Source of the DNA: Bacillus sp. Marseille-Q1617 | Lineage (GTDB): Bacteria > Bacillota > Bacilli > Bacillales > Bacillaceae_B | Length of the DNA stretch: 64,000 nt | Assembly: GCF_903645295.1 (NCBI RefSeq) | Contig: NZ_CAHJXM010000001.1 | Location: 930,001-994,000, forward strand | Direction: 5' to 3' | Part shown: piece after piece, positions 1 through 8,079 of the stretch | Layout: each line of letters begins with the position of its first letter | Position numbering within the stretch: position 1 is the stretch's first letter | Notes under the pieces: model-generated | Databases searched by the model: none | What the model saw: only the letters and a program-made list of their open reading frames with translations | What the model was told of the DNA's origin: nothing | Program-made: the position numbers and the translations under genes

Positions 1-657
1 CTGATCCGTAAAGCAACCAAAGACAACCTGATCATCCAGTTAGAGAACCGTATAGGAAGCTTTGTCTTCCGGTCGACCCCTTTATTAACATATTGGAATC
101 CTTCAACTGACTTTGAAATAGATGAAGGCAGCTATTTGGAGATGTTTCAGGTAGGTAAAAATCAAACCGAGCTGCAGGACATTGAATTCAGCATCAATAA
201 ATTTGTGGAAATCGCGATCAGGGCACTCGGGAATGATGATCCGAAGACGGCGACCAATATTATCTATCAAATCGGCGACCTGCTCATTCAACTCTCGGAA
301 ATGGAAGTATTCTCCCCGTACCTCACAGACGATGATGGGAATCTGCGCGTCATCATTAATAATTTGACGTATGCAGACTATCTCTACCGCGGCTTTGCAT
401 CGATCAGGCACTATGCGAAAAAAGATGCCGTTATAACAGGGGAATTGCTTTACGTCCTGAATGCCATTGCTCATGCAATCGATGAAAAAGACCATCAGCA
501 CGTCTGGGATTTCACCCAATACACTGCCATCGGCTTCGACCATGACCTTCTCTATGACTTGGACATCAATCGATTCAACGACGTCCTGAAGGAGATTGCC
601 GAAACCACTGGAAATACAGACCGTTTTGATGAACTGATGAAGAAAATCAAAAAATAG
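1..657 (+). CDS. DUF2254 membrane protein, C-terminal part
   Basis: The reading frame is open from the first base of the window, so the gene starts upstream and only the last 218 codons are visible. The fragment is soluble-looking, starting with LIRKATKDNLIIQLENRIG and continuing through a helical region to a Lys-rich end (MKKIKK). This matches, from memory, the C-terminal cytoplasmic domain of DUF2254 'predicted membrane protein' family members, whose membrane segments lie N-terminally. No function is established for the family. An internal ATG at 136 has no ribosome binding site, so it is not treated as the start. A strong hairpin follows the stop. Confidence 0.7.
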   Translation: MIRKATKDNLIIQLENRIGSFVFRSTPLLTYWNPSTDFEIDEGSYLEMFQVGKNQTELQDIEFSINKFVEIAIRALGNDDPKTATNIIYQIGDLLIQLSEMEVFSPYLTDDDGNLRVIINNLTYADYLYRGFASIRHYAKKDAVITGELLYVLNAIAHAIDEKDHQHVWDFTQYTAIGFDHDLLYDLDINRFNDVLKEIAETTGNTDRFDELMKKIKK

Positions 658-688
658 AGCCAAACGGTCCCGCTTTATCATGATAAAG

Positions 689-768
689 GCCCGTCCCGCG
701 TCGCTTCACCGTGCTGAAGGCCCGACCCTCAGGCGTTGCAGCGTGACGCGGGACGGGCGTTTTATTTT
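689..768 (+). terminator. Terminator of the GGGACGGGC hairpin family
   Basis: GCCCGTCCCGCGTC at 689-702 pairs with GACGCGGGACGGGC at 745-758, followed by GTTTTATTTT. The ~42-nt loop contains a further GGCCCGACCC segment. It sits directly behind the DUF2254 gene. The same GCCCGTCCC stem recurs at several gene ends in this window. Confidence 0.75.
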
Positions 769-921
769 CTGTTATACTAGACGAATAGTTTAAATATTTT
801 GATTTTTTGTCGTTAAGTGGGGGGTACATACGAGAAGCTTGGACTGCATAAGAGACCCTATCTGTTTTTGGCATGCTTTGATTGAGGGGAAGTGCATTAA
901 AAGATAAAGGGGTGCAAGTCT

Positions 922-2121
922 GTGGAGAAGTTTGCTTGTTTTCGTGTACCGGAGTCCATTTTTTACGGTCGAAAGGCATTTGTGAATGTCGGCAGGGAAG
1001 CGGCTAAGCGGGGCGGAAAGGTCCTGATCGTAAGTGATAAGATCATGGACGAACTGGGGTATGTCAGTGAGTGCCGGCAGTATTTACAAGAACAAGGTGT
1101 GGAGAGTGCCGTATATCTCGGTGTGGATTCCGAACCGACAGATCAATATGTCTCTGAATCACTGGAAATGCTTGAAAAAGAAAACTGTGATCTGGTCGTG
1201 TCCCTTGGCGGGGGAAGCTGCATCGATACGGCCAAGGCGATCGCCGTGCTGGCCACGAACGGCGGTTATATCGGGGAGTATATGGGCGGCAGTCGACTGG
1301 CCGATAAAGCGCCGCTTCCTCATATCGCCATTCCGACAACAGCGGGTACGGGTTCGGAAGCAACCGATGTGACGGTCATCACCAATACGAAAAATGACGT
1401 TAAAATGATGATCAAGCAGCCTGCGTTTATGCCGGATGTCGCCATCGTCGACCCGCTCTTGACTATTTCTTCGCCGAAAAGTGTGACGGCTGCGACCGGG
1501 GTGGATGCGTTAAGCCACGCAGTGGAAGCGTACCTGTCGAAAAAGTCTCACCCGATGACCGATACGGCTGCTCTTGCAGCGATGGAACTGATCGCTGACA
1601 ACCTGCTCACCGCTTATCATGATGGTGAAAACGTGGATGCACGTGAAGCGATGAGCCTTGCTGCCATGCAGGCGGGCATGGCGTTCTCAAATGCTTCGGT
1701 ATGCCTCGTTCATGGGATGTCGAGGCCGATCGGTGCTTTATTCCATGTTCCGCACGGGTACTCGAATGCGATGCTTTTGCCGGCTGTCCTCGAATTCAGC
1801 AAAGAGCACTGCATCGAACGCCTGGCTGATGTAGGGCGTTTTTTTGAGAAAGAAAACAGTCATCTTTCGAATGAAGAATGCGCTGAAATCGCAGTGAACG
1901 CGGTCAAAAAACTTTGTATGCAGCTGAATATCCCGAACCTGAAGGGATGGGGAGTCGATGAAGAAACGTTCCGTAAAGCAGTGGGCAAGATGACGGAGGA
2001 TGCCTTTATCAGCGGCAGCCCGGCCAATAACCCGCGTGTGCCGGAAAGGGAAGAACTGGAGGCTCTTTATCGTACCTGTTTTGATTATCAGTTTGCTTCA
2101 GAGGAAAAGGTGGAAAAGTAG
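922..2121 (+). CDS. Iron-containing (group III) alcohol dehydrogenase
   Basis: A 399-residue NAD(P)-dependent alcohol dehydrogenase of the Fe-ADH family. The dinucleotide-binding signature GGGSCIDTAK lies near residue 95, followed by PTTAGTGSEAT. The C-terminal all-helical domain carries the metal-site segments GVDALSHAVEAY, LVHGMSRPIGAL and VPHGYSNAMLLP. The GTG start has an AAAGGGGTG ribosome binding site at 906-914. The gene is followed after 63 bp by a CoA-acylating semialdehyde dehydrogenase on the same strand. I infer that it oxidises a hydroxy-acid or alcohol to an aldehyde passed to that enzyme; 3-hydroxypropionate or 3-hydroxyisobutyrate would fit, but the true substrate cannot be read from sequence. 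Confidence 0.85.
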   Translation: MEKFACFRVPESIFYGRKAFVNVGREAAKRGGKVLIVSDKIMDELGYVSECRQYLQEQGVESAVYLGVDSEPTDQYVSESLEMLEKENCDLVVSLGGGSCIDTAKAIAVLATNGGYIGEYMGGSRLADKAPLPHIAIPTTAGTGSEATDVTVITNTKNDVKMMIKQPAFMPDVAIVDPLLTISSPKSVTAATGVDALSHAVEAYLSKKSHPMTDTAALAAMELIADNLLTAYHDGENVDAREAMSLAAMQAGMAFSNASVCLVHGMSRPIGALFHVPHGYSNAMLLPAVLEFSKEHCIERLADVGRFFEKENSHLSNEECAEIAVNAVKKLCMQLNIPNLKGWGVDEETFRKAVGKMTEDAFISGSPANNPRVPEREELEALYRTCFDYQFASEEKVEK

Positions 2122-2184
2122 TTTCGCAGACAAAAAAAGATTCAATAACCTATTGAAAACCACTCTTGAAAGGGGAATTCATTC

Positions 2185-3642
2185 ATGGCGACTGCAACGA
2201 CTAACACATTGAAAAACTTTATTAACGGTAAGTGGGTGGACGCTAAAACCGACCACTACCAATCTGTACCGAATCCTGCTACAGGGGAAGAACTGGCGCA
2301 GGTCCCGATTTCATCAAAGCAGGACGTGGATGACGCGGTCAATACTGCAAAAGAAGCGTTCCAATCGTGGAGCAGGACGCCTGTACCCAAACGTGCACGC
2401 ATTCTATTTAAATACCAGCAGCTGCTTGTCGAAAACTGGGACGAGCTTGCAAAGCTGATCACGGAAGAAAACGGGAAGAGTTTTAAAGAGGCTTATGGTG
2501 AAGTCCAGCGCGGAATCGAATGTGTCGAGTTTGCTGCCGGTGCACCGAGCCTGATGATGGGGAAACAGCTTCCGGATATCGCGACGAATATTGAATCGGG
2601 CATGTACCGGTATCCTGTCGGCGTAGTCGGGGGCATCACTCCATTCAACTTCCCGATGATGGTGCCTTGCTGGATGTTCCCTCTCGCGATCGCATGCGGG
2701 AATACGTTTGTCCTGAAACCTTCCGAGCGGACGCCTCTTCTTGCCAACCGTCTGGCGGAGCTTTTCCAGGAAGCGGGTCTCCCGGATGGGGTGCTGAATG
2801 TCGTGCACGGTGCACATGACGTGGTGAACGGTCTTCTTGAGCACAAGGATGTTCCGGCTATTTCCTTCGTAGGGTCGCAGCCGGTGGCGGAGTATATTTA
2901 TAAAACCGCTGCAGGAAACGGCAAGCGCGTACAGGCGCTTGCAGGAGCGAAAAATCATTCCATCGTGATGCCGAATGCGGATCTTGACGCTGCCGTCAAA
3001 GAAATCATCGCTGCTGCATACGGGTCTGCCGGTGAACGATGCATGGCCTGCTCCGTTGTCGTAGCAGTGGGGGACGTTGCGGATACCCTGATCAAGAAAC
3101 TCAATGAACAGGCGGATGCCATTAAAATCGGCAACGGTATGGATGAAGATGTGTTCCTCGGGCCTGTCATAAGGGATGATCATAAAAAGAAAACAGAAAG
3201 CTACATTGAGAGCGGAGTGGATGAAGGAGCGACACTGGTCCGTGATGGCCGTAATGATGAGGCATACAAGGATAATGGCTACTTCATCGGCCCGACCATC
3301 TTTGACAATGTCACGTCTTCCATGAAAATCTGGAAGGACGAGATCTTTGCACCGGTGCTGTCGGTTGTGCGCGTGGAAACCCTTGAAGATGCGATCAAAC
3401 TGACGAATGAATCAGACTTCGGAAATGGAGCCTGCCTGTTCACGAAAGACGGAAGCGACGTCCGTTATTTCCGTGAATTCATTGAGGTCGGCATGCTCGG
3501 TGTCAACATCGGCGTACCTGCACCGATGGCATTCTTCCCATTCTCCGGCTGGAAGAACTCCTTCTACGGAGACCTGCATGCGAACGGATCCGATGGAGTC
3601 GAATTTTATACTAGACGCAAGATGCTCACTGCACGCTGGTAA
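2185..3642 (+). CDS. mmsA: CoA-acylating methylmalonate-semialdehyde dehydrogenase
   Basis: A 485-residue aldehyde dehydrogenase superfamily enzyme of the MmsA/IolA branch, which converts (methyl)malonate semialdehyde, NAD+ and CoA to propionyl- or acetyl-CoA and CO2. Diagnostic features are the N-terminal [11 protein letters not shown] segment, [22 protein letters not shown] in the cofactor domain, and the catalytic Cys in AGERCMACS near residue 287. Length matches the family. An AAAGGGG ribosome binding site precedes the ATG. It is downstream of the Fe-ADH and ends in a strong terminator, so the two probably form one operon. The iol or valine pathway neighbours usual for iolA/mmsA are absent, which suggests a specialised substrate. 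Confidence 0.88.
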   Translation: MATATTNTLKNFINGKWVDAKTDHYQSVPNPATGEELAQVPISSKQDVDDAVNTAKEAFQSWSRTPVPKRARILFKYQQLLVENWDELAKLITEENGKSFKEAYGEVQRGIECVEFAAGAPSLMMGKQLPDIATNIESGMYRYPVGVVGGITPFNFPMMVPCWMFPLAIACGNTFVLKPSERTPLLANRLAELFQEAGLPDGVLNVVHGAHDVVNGLLEHKDVPAISFVGSQPVAEYIYKTAAGNGKRVQALAGAKNHSIVMPNADLDAAVKEIIAAAYGSAGERCMACSVVVAVGDVADTLIKKLNEQADAIKIGNGMDEDVFLGPVIRDDHKKKTESYIESGVDEGATLVRDGRNDEAYKDNGYFIGPTIFDNVTSSMKIWKDEIFAPVLSVVRVETLEDAIKLTNESDFGNGACLFTKDGSDVRYFREFIEVGMLGVNIGVPAPMAFFPFSGWKNSFYGDLHANGSDGVEFYTRRKMLTARW

Positions 3643-3646
3643 ACAT

Positions 3647-3683
3647 GAAGGCCCGTCCCTCGCACGTAGAGGGACGGGCCTTC
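3647..3683. terminator. Perfect hairpin terminator, GGGACGGGC family
   Basis: GAAGGCCCGTCCCT at 3647-3660 and AGGGACGGGCCTTC at 3670-3683 form a perfect 14-bp stem with a 9-nt loop. It directly follows the stop codon of mmsA and separates it from the hflX leader promoter. Confidence 0.85.
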
Positions 3684-3693
3684 AATAATGGTC

Positions 3694-3722
3694 TTCCCAC
3701 AACGGGTATTCTGTGGTAAGAT
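3694..3722 (+). promoter_or_regulatory. Candidate promoter of the hflX leader
   Basis: TTCCCA (3694-3699), a 17-bp spacer and TAAGAT (3717-3722) resemble a sigma-A promoter. The -35 element is weak and the -10 is fair. Transcription would start near 3729, giving a leader of about 410 nt before hflX. Confidence 0.4.
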
Positions 3723-3755
3723 ATTCATAACTTACAAGAAATGGAGGTTTTCCCT

Positions 3756-3797
3756 TTGATCTTAATCAGACTTCGATTCCGCGCTATGAACAGATAA
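3756..3797 (+). CDS. Arg-rich 13-residue leader peptide of hflX
   Basis: A TTG-initiated ORF of 13 codons, preceded at 7-nt spacing by GGAGG (3744-3748), encodes MILIRLRFRAMNR. The RLRF core and the following residues closely resemble the ErmD leader peptide (MTHSMRLRFPTLNQ, from memory), in which Arg-x-Arg triggers macrolide-dependent ribosome stalling. At the DNA level the AGACTTCG.TTCC block and the GAAC..TAA ending also look alike. It lies 85 nt upstream of an intrinsic terminator in the hflX leader. I infer that it is a regulatory stalling peptide, not a functional protein. Confidence 0.6.
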   Translation: MILIRLRFRAMNR

Positions 3798-3866
3798 TTG
3801 AATATGTTCAAAGGCTCTGCCTGTGTGCAGGGTAAATGGAATTGGTCTGCCTATTTTTAAGGGAAA

Positions 3867-3912
3867 CTTCATTTGACGGTGAAGAAGAGGGGACGAAACT
3901 CTTCTTTTTTTA
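3867..3912 (+). terminator. Attenuator: antiterminator and terminator in the hflX leader
   Basis: AAGAAGAG (3882-3889) pairs with CTCTTCTT (3899-3906) and runs into seven T residues, giving an intrinsic terminator inside the leader. CTTCA (3867-3871) can instead pair with TGAAG (3880-3884), which overlaps the 5' arm of the terminator stem. The two structures are therefore mutually exclusive, as expected of transcription attenuation controlled by the upstream leader peptide. Confidence 0.55.
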
Positions 3913-3961
3913 TGTCTTAAAAATAGAACTGAATAGTGGACTTGGAGTGGATACCCCAAAG

Positions 3962-3980
3962 TTTTACACCTGGTGTAAAA
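3962..3980. other. Perfect palindrome TTTTACACC-T-GGTGTAAAA
   Basis: A 9-bp inverted repeat around a single central T. It is embedded in a longer imperfect inverted repeat (TGGAGT...ACTCCA flanks). It could be an RNA hairpin of the hflX leader or a DNA operator for an unidentified regulator; nothing in the sequence decides between them. Confidence 0.5.
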
Positions 3981-4084
3981 GGGTACTCCATAGTCATGCC
4001 GGCCCCATGCAAGAAAGGAACGCGGACCGCTGTTTTCGAACGAAAATAGTTGCACGTGACCGGTTGACGGATCCATTTACAACA

Positions 4085-4112
4085 AAACACAGGCAGCGGC
4101 CTGTGTTTTTTC
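4085..4112 (+). terminator. Intrinsic terminator just upstream of hflX
   Basis: AAACACAGGC (4085-4094), loop AGCG, GCCTGTGTTT (4099-4108) and a T-run. It ends about 30 nt before the hflX start codon, so transcripts from the leader promoter must read through it. It is probably a second attenuation point. Confidence 0.75.
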
Positions 4113-4141
4113 AATATTACTAGAATGGGAAGTGAATATAT

Positions 4142-5410
4142 ATGATGGAAGAACGTTTAAGAGCCATCGCCCTGGGTGTCAACACAAAGGAACAGGGAGA
4201 AGATTTTGAATACAGCATGCTTGAATTAAAGGGACTGGCGGAAGCGCGACACATCGATGTCATGGCAGAAATGACGCAGAACCTGCCGAAGAGAAATCAT
4301 GTCCACTATATCGGAAAAGGAAAAATCGATGAGCTTCTGCCTTTAATCGAGGAAATGGAAGCGGATGTCCTCCTTGCAAATGACGAGCTTTCGCCGTCAC
4401 AGATCAGGGTACTCGAAGAAAAACTCGATATCCGGGTGATGGACCGCACCATGCTCATCCTCGATATTTTCGCGGAACGCGCTAAAACGAGAGAGGCACA
4501 GCTTCAGGTAGAAGTGGCGCAGCTTCAATACATGCTGCCGAGACTTGTCGGAAGACGGGAATCACTTGGCCGTCAAGGCGGGGGATCGGGTCTTGCGAAC
4601 AGGGGGGCGGGTGAAACGAAGCTTGAACTTGACCGCCGTCGCATTGAAGATAACATCACGGCGCTCAACAAAGAATTGGAAGCGCTGGTCGAGCTGCGCA
4701 AAACACAGCGGAAACAGCGGAAAAAGAGCGGTCTTCCGATCGTATCGCTCGTCGGGTATACGAACGCCGGTAAATCAACGACGATGAATGCACTGATTGA
4801 AACATTCAATCCGGGTGAAAGCAAGCAGGTATTTGAAAAAGATATGTTGTTCGCCACATTGGACACATCTGTCAGGAACATCACACTCCCTGACAACAAG
4901 GCATTCCTCTTGACCGACACGGTCGGTTTCGTCAACAAGCTGCCTCATCACCTTGTCAAGGCTTTCCGCTCGACGCTTGAGGAAGTGGCAGAAGCAGACC
5001 TCATCATCCACGTCGTCGATTATTCCGATCCCCATCATGAAACATTGATGAAGGTCACGAACGAAACGCTCGATGATATCGGAGTCGGGGACATCCCGGT
5101 GATCTATGCCTTCAATAAAGCGGAACTGGTCGATGAAGAGAAGGTCGGCAGCGTCGTAAATGACAGAGTCTACCTATCTGCAAAACAACGAAAAGGCATC
5201 GATGCTCTGATTGATGTCATCAAGAGCCATGTTTTTAAAGACTATAAGAAATGCGACATGCTCATCCCGTTCAGCCAGGGCCAGCTGATTTCCTACTTCA
5301 ATGAACATGCCAACGTGCTTCATACGGAATACGAAGAGAATGGAACAAAGCTGACCGTGGAATGCAGGAGCGCTGATTATGAGAAGTACCGGGAGTATGT
5401 GGTTCAATAA
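4142..5410 (+). CDS. hflX: Ribosome-splitting GTPase HflX
   Basis: A 422-residue HflX. The N-terminal HflX domain contains the glycine-rich GGGSGLANRGAGETKLELD segment and a coiled-coil linker. The G domain follows with G1 GYTNAGKST (residues 205-213), G3 DTVGF (from 259) and G4 NKAE (325-328), and a short C-terminal domain completes it. Family members bind the 50S E/A-site region and dissociate stalled or antibiotic-bound 70S ribosomes; some Listeria homologues (HflXr) give macrolide/lincosamide resistance and are controlled by attenuation. The ATG has a GGGAAGTG ribosome binding site; a second ATG follows immediately at 4145. The leader peptide and two terminators upstream suggest antibiotic-inducible expression. 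Composite repeat copy A lies behind it. Confidence 0.9.
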   Translation: MMEERLRAIALGVNTKEQGEDFEYSMLELKGLAEARHIDVMAEMTQNLPKRNHVHYIGKGKIDELLPLIEEMEADVLLANDELSPSQIRVLEEKLDIRVMDRTMLILDIFAERAKTREAQLQVEVAQLQYMLPRLVGRRESLGRQGGGSGLANRGAGETKLELDRRRIEDNITALNKELEALVELRKTQRKQRKKSGLPIVSLVGYTNAGKSTTMNALIETFNPGESKQVFEKDMLFATLDTSVRNITLPDNKAFLLTDTVGFVNKLPHHLVKAFRSTLEEVAEADLIIHVVDYSDPHHETLMKVTNETLDDIGVGDIPVIYAFNKAELVDEEKVGSVVNDRVYLSAKQRKGIDALIDVIKSHVFKDYKKCDMLIPFSQGQLISYFNEHANVLHTEYEENGTKLTVECRSADYEKYREYVVQ

Positions 5411-5425
5411 ACCAGGCATAAGAGA

Positions 5426-5732
5426 AAAGAGGCTGGGACAAAAGTGTTTTAGTCTAAGTAAAACCCGAACTAATTTGTATTCTATTAAGCAAATTAGTTC
5501 GGGTTTTTAATTTGTTCAAATGTACATTTAGATTTAGCTCTTTCCAGCGGTTGATTGGAGTGCAAGACGAAGACTCCTGCGGGAAGAGTAGCTTATGTGA
5601 GACCCCGCAGGCTTGCTGAGGAGGCTCACGGGCTACTCGCGGAAAGCGAAGTCTTGCACGGAAATCATTAGCGGCATTAAGAAAAATTGTTCGTCTTTAT
5701 ATGGGGTTTTTTAGTTTTGTCCCAGCCTCTTT
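5426..5732 (+). repeat. Dispersed composite repeat, copy A (empty site)
   Basis: A 307-bp element bounded by perfect 18-bp inverted repeats (AAAGAGGCTGGGACAAAA at 5426-5443 and its complement at 5715-5732). Inside are further nested inverted repeats: ACCCGAACTAATTTG with its partner, GTGCAAGAC with GTCTTGCAC, and GTGAG with CTCAC. It has no coding capacity. It fills the interval between hflX and the DUF2512 gene and can fold as a terminator. Unlike copies B, C and D it lacks the ~124-bp inner hairpin module. Confidence 0.85.
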
Positions 5733-5760
5733 TTCTATCATATGAATAACTGTTAAAACA

Positions 5761-6144
5761 CTACTTTGACAGATGAATGGACCCGTCGTCCACTGCACCG
5801 AGCTTCTCTTTGAGAATATAAAAATGAAAGAAAAACTCTGCTATCCCGATAAGCAAAGCAGAAATGAATGCAGAGGGAAGGGCAACATTTGTGGCCAACC
5901 CTTCTATCACGGAAACGACTGCCCAGACCAGAAAGAATGCCATGATGAATTCCGCGGCGGTGGTGATGAAATTATTTGTCTTATGTAAAAAAGCCAAATC
6001 CCCCCCACCATAAGATATGGCTCCAAATAGAATGGCGATGATTGCAGTACTTTCAGCAGAAATGCGGAATCCAAGGCTCAGAACGAATGAAAACACAGCC
6101 AGGTTCACGAGTCCTTTAATAGCGAACGCCTTTGCATGTTTCAA
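5761..6144 (-). CDS. DUF2512 (YndM-like) membrane protein
   Basis: A 127-residue protein with four predicted hydrophobic segments, starting MKHAKAFAIKGLVNLAVFSFVLSL. The KHAKAFAIK start and the YGGGDLAFLHKTNN...AAEFIMAF segment match the Bacillus DUF2512/YndM family, whose function is unknown. I chose the TTG at 6144 because GGGAGGAG precedes it at good spacing. The longer frame back to 6225 lacks such a site and would add a non-conserved N-terminus. It is monocistronic, between repeat copy A and bceR. Confidence 0.75.
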   Translation of the reverse strand: MKHAKAFAIKGLVNLAVFSFVLSLGFRISAESTAIIAILFGAISYGGGDLAFLHKTNNFITTAAEFIMAFFLVWAVVSVIEGLATNVALPSAFISALLIGIAEFFFHFYILKEKLGAVDDGSIHLSK

Positions 6145-6287
6145 TTTTATCTCCTCCCTAGAGGCTTTCATCGTCGTTTCAACTCTATTTCCCGCCTTGA
6201 TGTAAAATAAACAATGCCGCTGCATTTCCTAGAAAAATATGCCGCTATCCTATACACTGTAAGTAACTTACAAACGTGGTGATGCAT

Positions 6288-6977
6288 GTGTTTAAGATTT
6301 TATTAATCGAAGATGATACAACTCTATTCAATGAAGTGAAAAACCGCTTGTCTCAGTGGTCTTATGACGTTTATGGAATAAAAGATTTCAGTAAAGTGAT
6401 AGAGGAATTCTCTGAAGTCAAGCCGGATCTGGTGATCATTGATATTCAGCTGCCGAAGTATGACGGCTTTCATTGGTGCAGGATGATCAGGGCTCATTCA
6501 AATGTTCCCATCCTGTTCCTGTCGTCCAGGGACCACCCGACAGATATGGTCATGTCGATGCAGCTGGGGGCGGATGATTTCATCCAGAAGCCGTTTCATT
6601 TTGATGTTCTGATCGCGAAGGTGCAGGCAACGCTCAGGCGCGTCTATAACTACAATACAGAACAAGTGACTTTGAAGACGTGGTGCGGAGCTGCTGTAGA
6701 TCATGAGCGTAATACAGTAAAGAATGATAAAGGGACCATCCAGCTTACCAAGAATGAAATGTTCATCCTGAAGCTTTTGATCAGCCAGAAAAATAAAATT
6801 GTCACCAGGGACAGCTTGATTCATTCATTATGGGACGATAAACGGTTCATCAGCGACAATACTTTGACGGTCAACGTCAATCGGCTGCGGAAGCGGCTTG
6901 ATGAAATCGGCTTGGGGAATCAAATTGAAACCAAAGTGGGTCAGGGATACAGGGCTCTGGAAGAGGAACATGTATGA
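6288..6977 (+). CDS. bceR: BceR-type response regulator
   Basis: A 229-residue OmpR-family response regulator. The receiver domain starts MFKILLIEDD and has the phosphorylation site Asp52 in IIDIQLPKYDG; the C-terminal winged helix includes LTVNVNRLRKRLDEIG. I chose the GTG at 6288 because GGTGATG lies just upstream and the product then starts as typical BceR proteins do; GTG 6276 or ATG 6282 are alternatives. Its stop overlaps the bceS start (ATGA). In this family the regulator, phosphorylated by BceS, activates the adjacent ABC transporter that removes or detects cell-wall antibiotics such as bacitracin. Confidence 0.87.
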   Translation: MFKILLIEDDTTLFNEVKNRLSQWSYDVYGIKDFSKVIEEFSEVKPDLVIIDIQLPKYDGFHWCRMIRAHSNVPILFLSSRDHPTDMVMSMQLGADDFIQKPFHFDVLIAKVQATLRRVYNYNTEQVTLKTWCGAAVDHERNTVKNDKGTIQLTKNEMFILKLLISQKNKIVTRDSLIHSLWDDKRFISDNTLTVNVNRLRKRLDEIGLGNQIETKVGQGYRALEEEHV

Positions 6978-7978
6978 TCGGTCAATTTATCAGGGAAAAA
7001 ATAAGCTGGATTATGCTCTTTATCAGTCTACAGGGACTCCTCATCTTTGTCGCTTACCTTGATACATCCTTGCCGGTTTCATCAACTTTCTATGTGGTCT
7101 TCCTTTCGACTCTGATTTTCCTCCTCTTCATCGTGGTCCGCTATCACAAAGAAACCAAATATTATAGAGCGCTGAACGAATGGGACGTGAATCTGCATAT
7201 AACAGGAATGCCTGAACCCCGAACCCCGTTTGAAAAAGTGGTTCACCAGAGCATGACGTTACAGGCGGAACAGCTGAGGGGGGAAGCCGCTTCGAACAGA
7301 AGAATGATCGAACAAGAAAAGGATGAACTCCTAGCTTGGATTCATGAAGTAAAGACCCCATTGACAGCGATGAGCCTGATTATCGAACGACTTAATGACC
7401 CCGAGCTCAAAGCATCTTTGAAATATGAATGGCTCCGGATCCATCTGCTCCTCGACCAGCAGCTTCATCATAAAAGAATTGATTTTCTTGAAAACGATCT
7501 GTACATAGAGAAGACTGACCTTGAGGAATTGATTTACGGAGAAATTAAAACTGTGCAGTCCTGGTGCATCCAAAAAGGGATCGGATTTGATATTAACCTG
7601 AAGGTAGAAGACGTCCTCTCCGACAGCAAGTGGCTTGCCTTCATCCTGCGGCAGCTGTTGACGAACGCCGTCAAATACAGCAAAGAGAGTGATATCGAGA
7701 TCATGAGCGACCGGGAACATGGACATACTATCCTAAAAATCCGTGACTACGGAAAAGGAATCGACCAGAGAGACTTGCCGCGAATATTTGAAAAAGGTTT
7801 TACGTCTACCATCAATCACCAAAACACGGCTTCTACAGGCATGGGCTTGTACCTGACAAAGAAAGTGGCCGGGACACTTCATATTGACGTAAAGACAGAA
7901 TCCGTCCCGGGGGAAGGGTCTACCTTTACGCTCATCTTCCCTGAGGAGAATGAATTTGTAGACACAAGAGGCATGTGA
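6974..7978 (+). CDS. bceS: BceS-type intramembrane-sensing histidine kinase
   Basis: A 334-residue kinase with two N-terminal membrane helices separated by a very short external loop, the hallmark of the intramembrane-sensing group. There is no extracellular sensor domain. The phospho-accepting histidine is His124 in WIHEVKTPL. The ATPase core has [10 protein letters not shown] (N box), DYGKGI (G1) and STGMGLYL (G2). It overlaps bceR by 4 nt. BceS kinases detect antimicrobial peptides indirectly through flux of the partner BceAB transporter, encoded immediately downstream. The BceR operator overlaps its stop codon. Confidence 0.88.
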   Translation: MIGQFIREKISWIMLFISLQGLLIFVAYLDTSLPVSSTFYVVFLSTLIFLLFIVVRYHKETKYYRALNEWDVNLHITGMPEPRTPFEKVVHQSMTLQAEQLRGEAASNRRMIEQEKDELLAWIHEVKTPLTAMSLIIERLNDPELKASLKYEWLRIHLLLDQQLHHKRIDFLENDLYIEKTDLEELIYGEIKTVQSWCIQKGIGFDINLKVEDVLSDSKWLAFILRQLLTNAVKYSKESDIEIMSDREHGHTILKIRDYGKGIDQRDLPRIFEKGFTSTINHQNTASTGMGLYLTKKVAGTLHIDVKTESVPGEGSTFTLIFPEENEFVDTRGM

Positions 7979-7994
7979 CAAAAATGTCACATGC
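7971..7994. promoter_or_regulatory. Putative BceR operator upstream of bceA
   Basis: GCATGTGACA-N4-TGTCACATGC is a perfect 10-bp inverted repeat. It matches the form of BceR-type binding sites (TGTGAC/GTCACA halves, from memory) and covers the bceS stop codon. A TATAAT at about 8043-8048 in front of bceA would be the activated promoter. Confidence 0.7.
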
Positions 7995-8079
7995 TTTTCT
8001 AATTTGTTCGGCTAATAAAAGGAAAAAGACTTTCCTGTTTTTTTATAATAAGAGTATCAAATCAAGGGAGTTTTTAAGT

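Noticed and set aside
871..890. TTGGCATGCTTTGATTG upstream of the first Fe-ADH as a sigma-54 promoter
   Set aside because: The -12 GC element is missing at the required spacing; the true -24/-12 match in this window is at 54073-54089.
3752..3832. A frame reading DLNQTSIPRYEQIIEYVQRL, resembling the start of a GntR-type regulator
   Set aside because: It has no start codon in register with the GGAGG site and stops after 27 codons. The overlapping TTG-started frame with RLRF fits the site and the attenuator better, so the resemblance is taken as chance.
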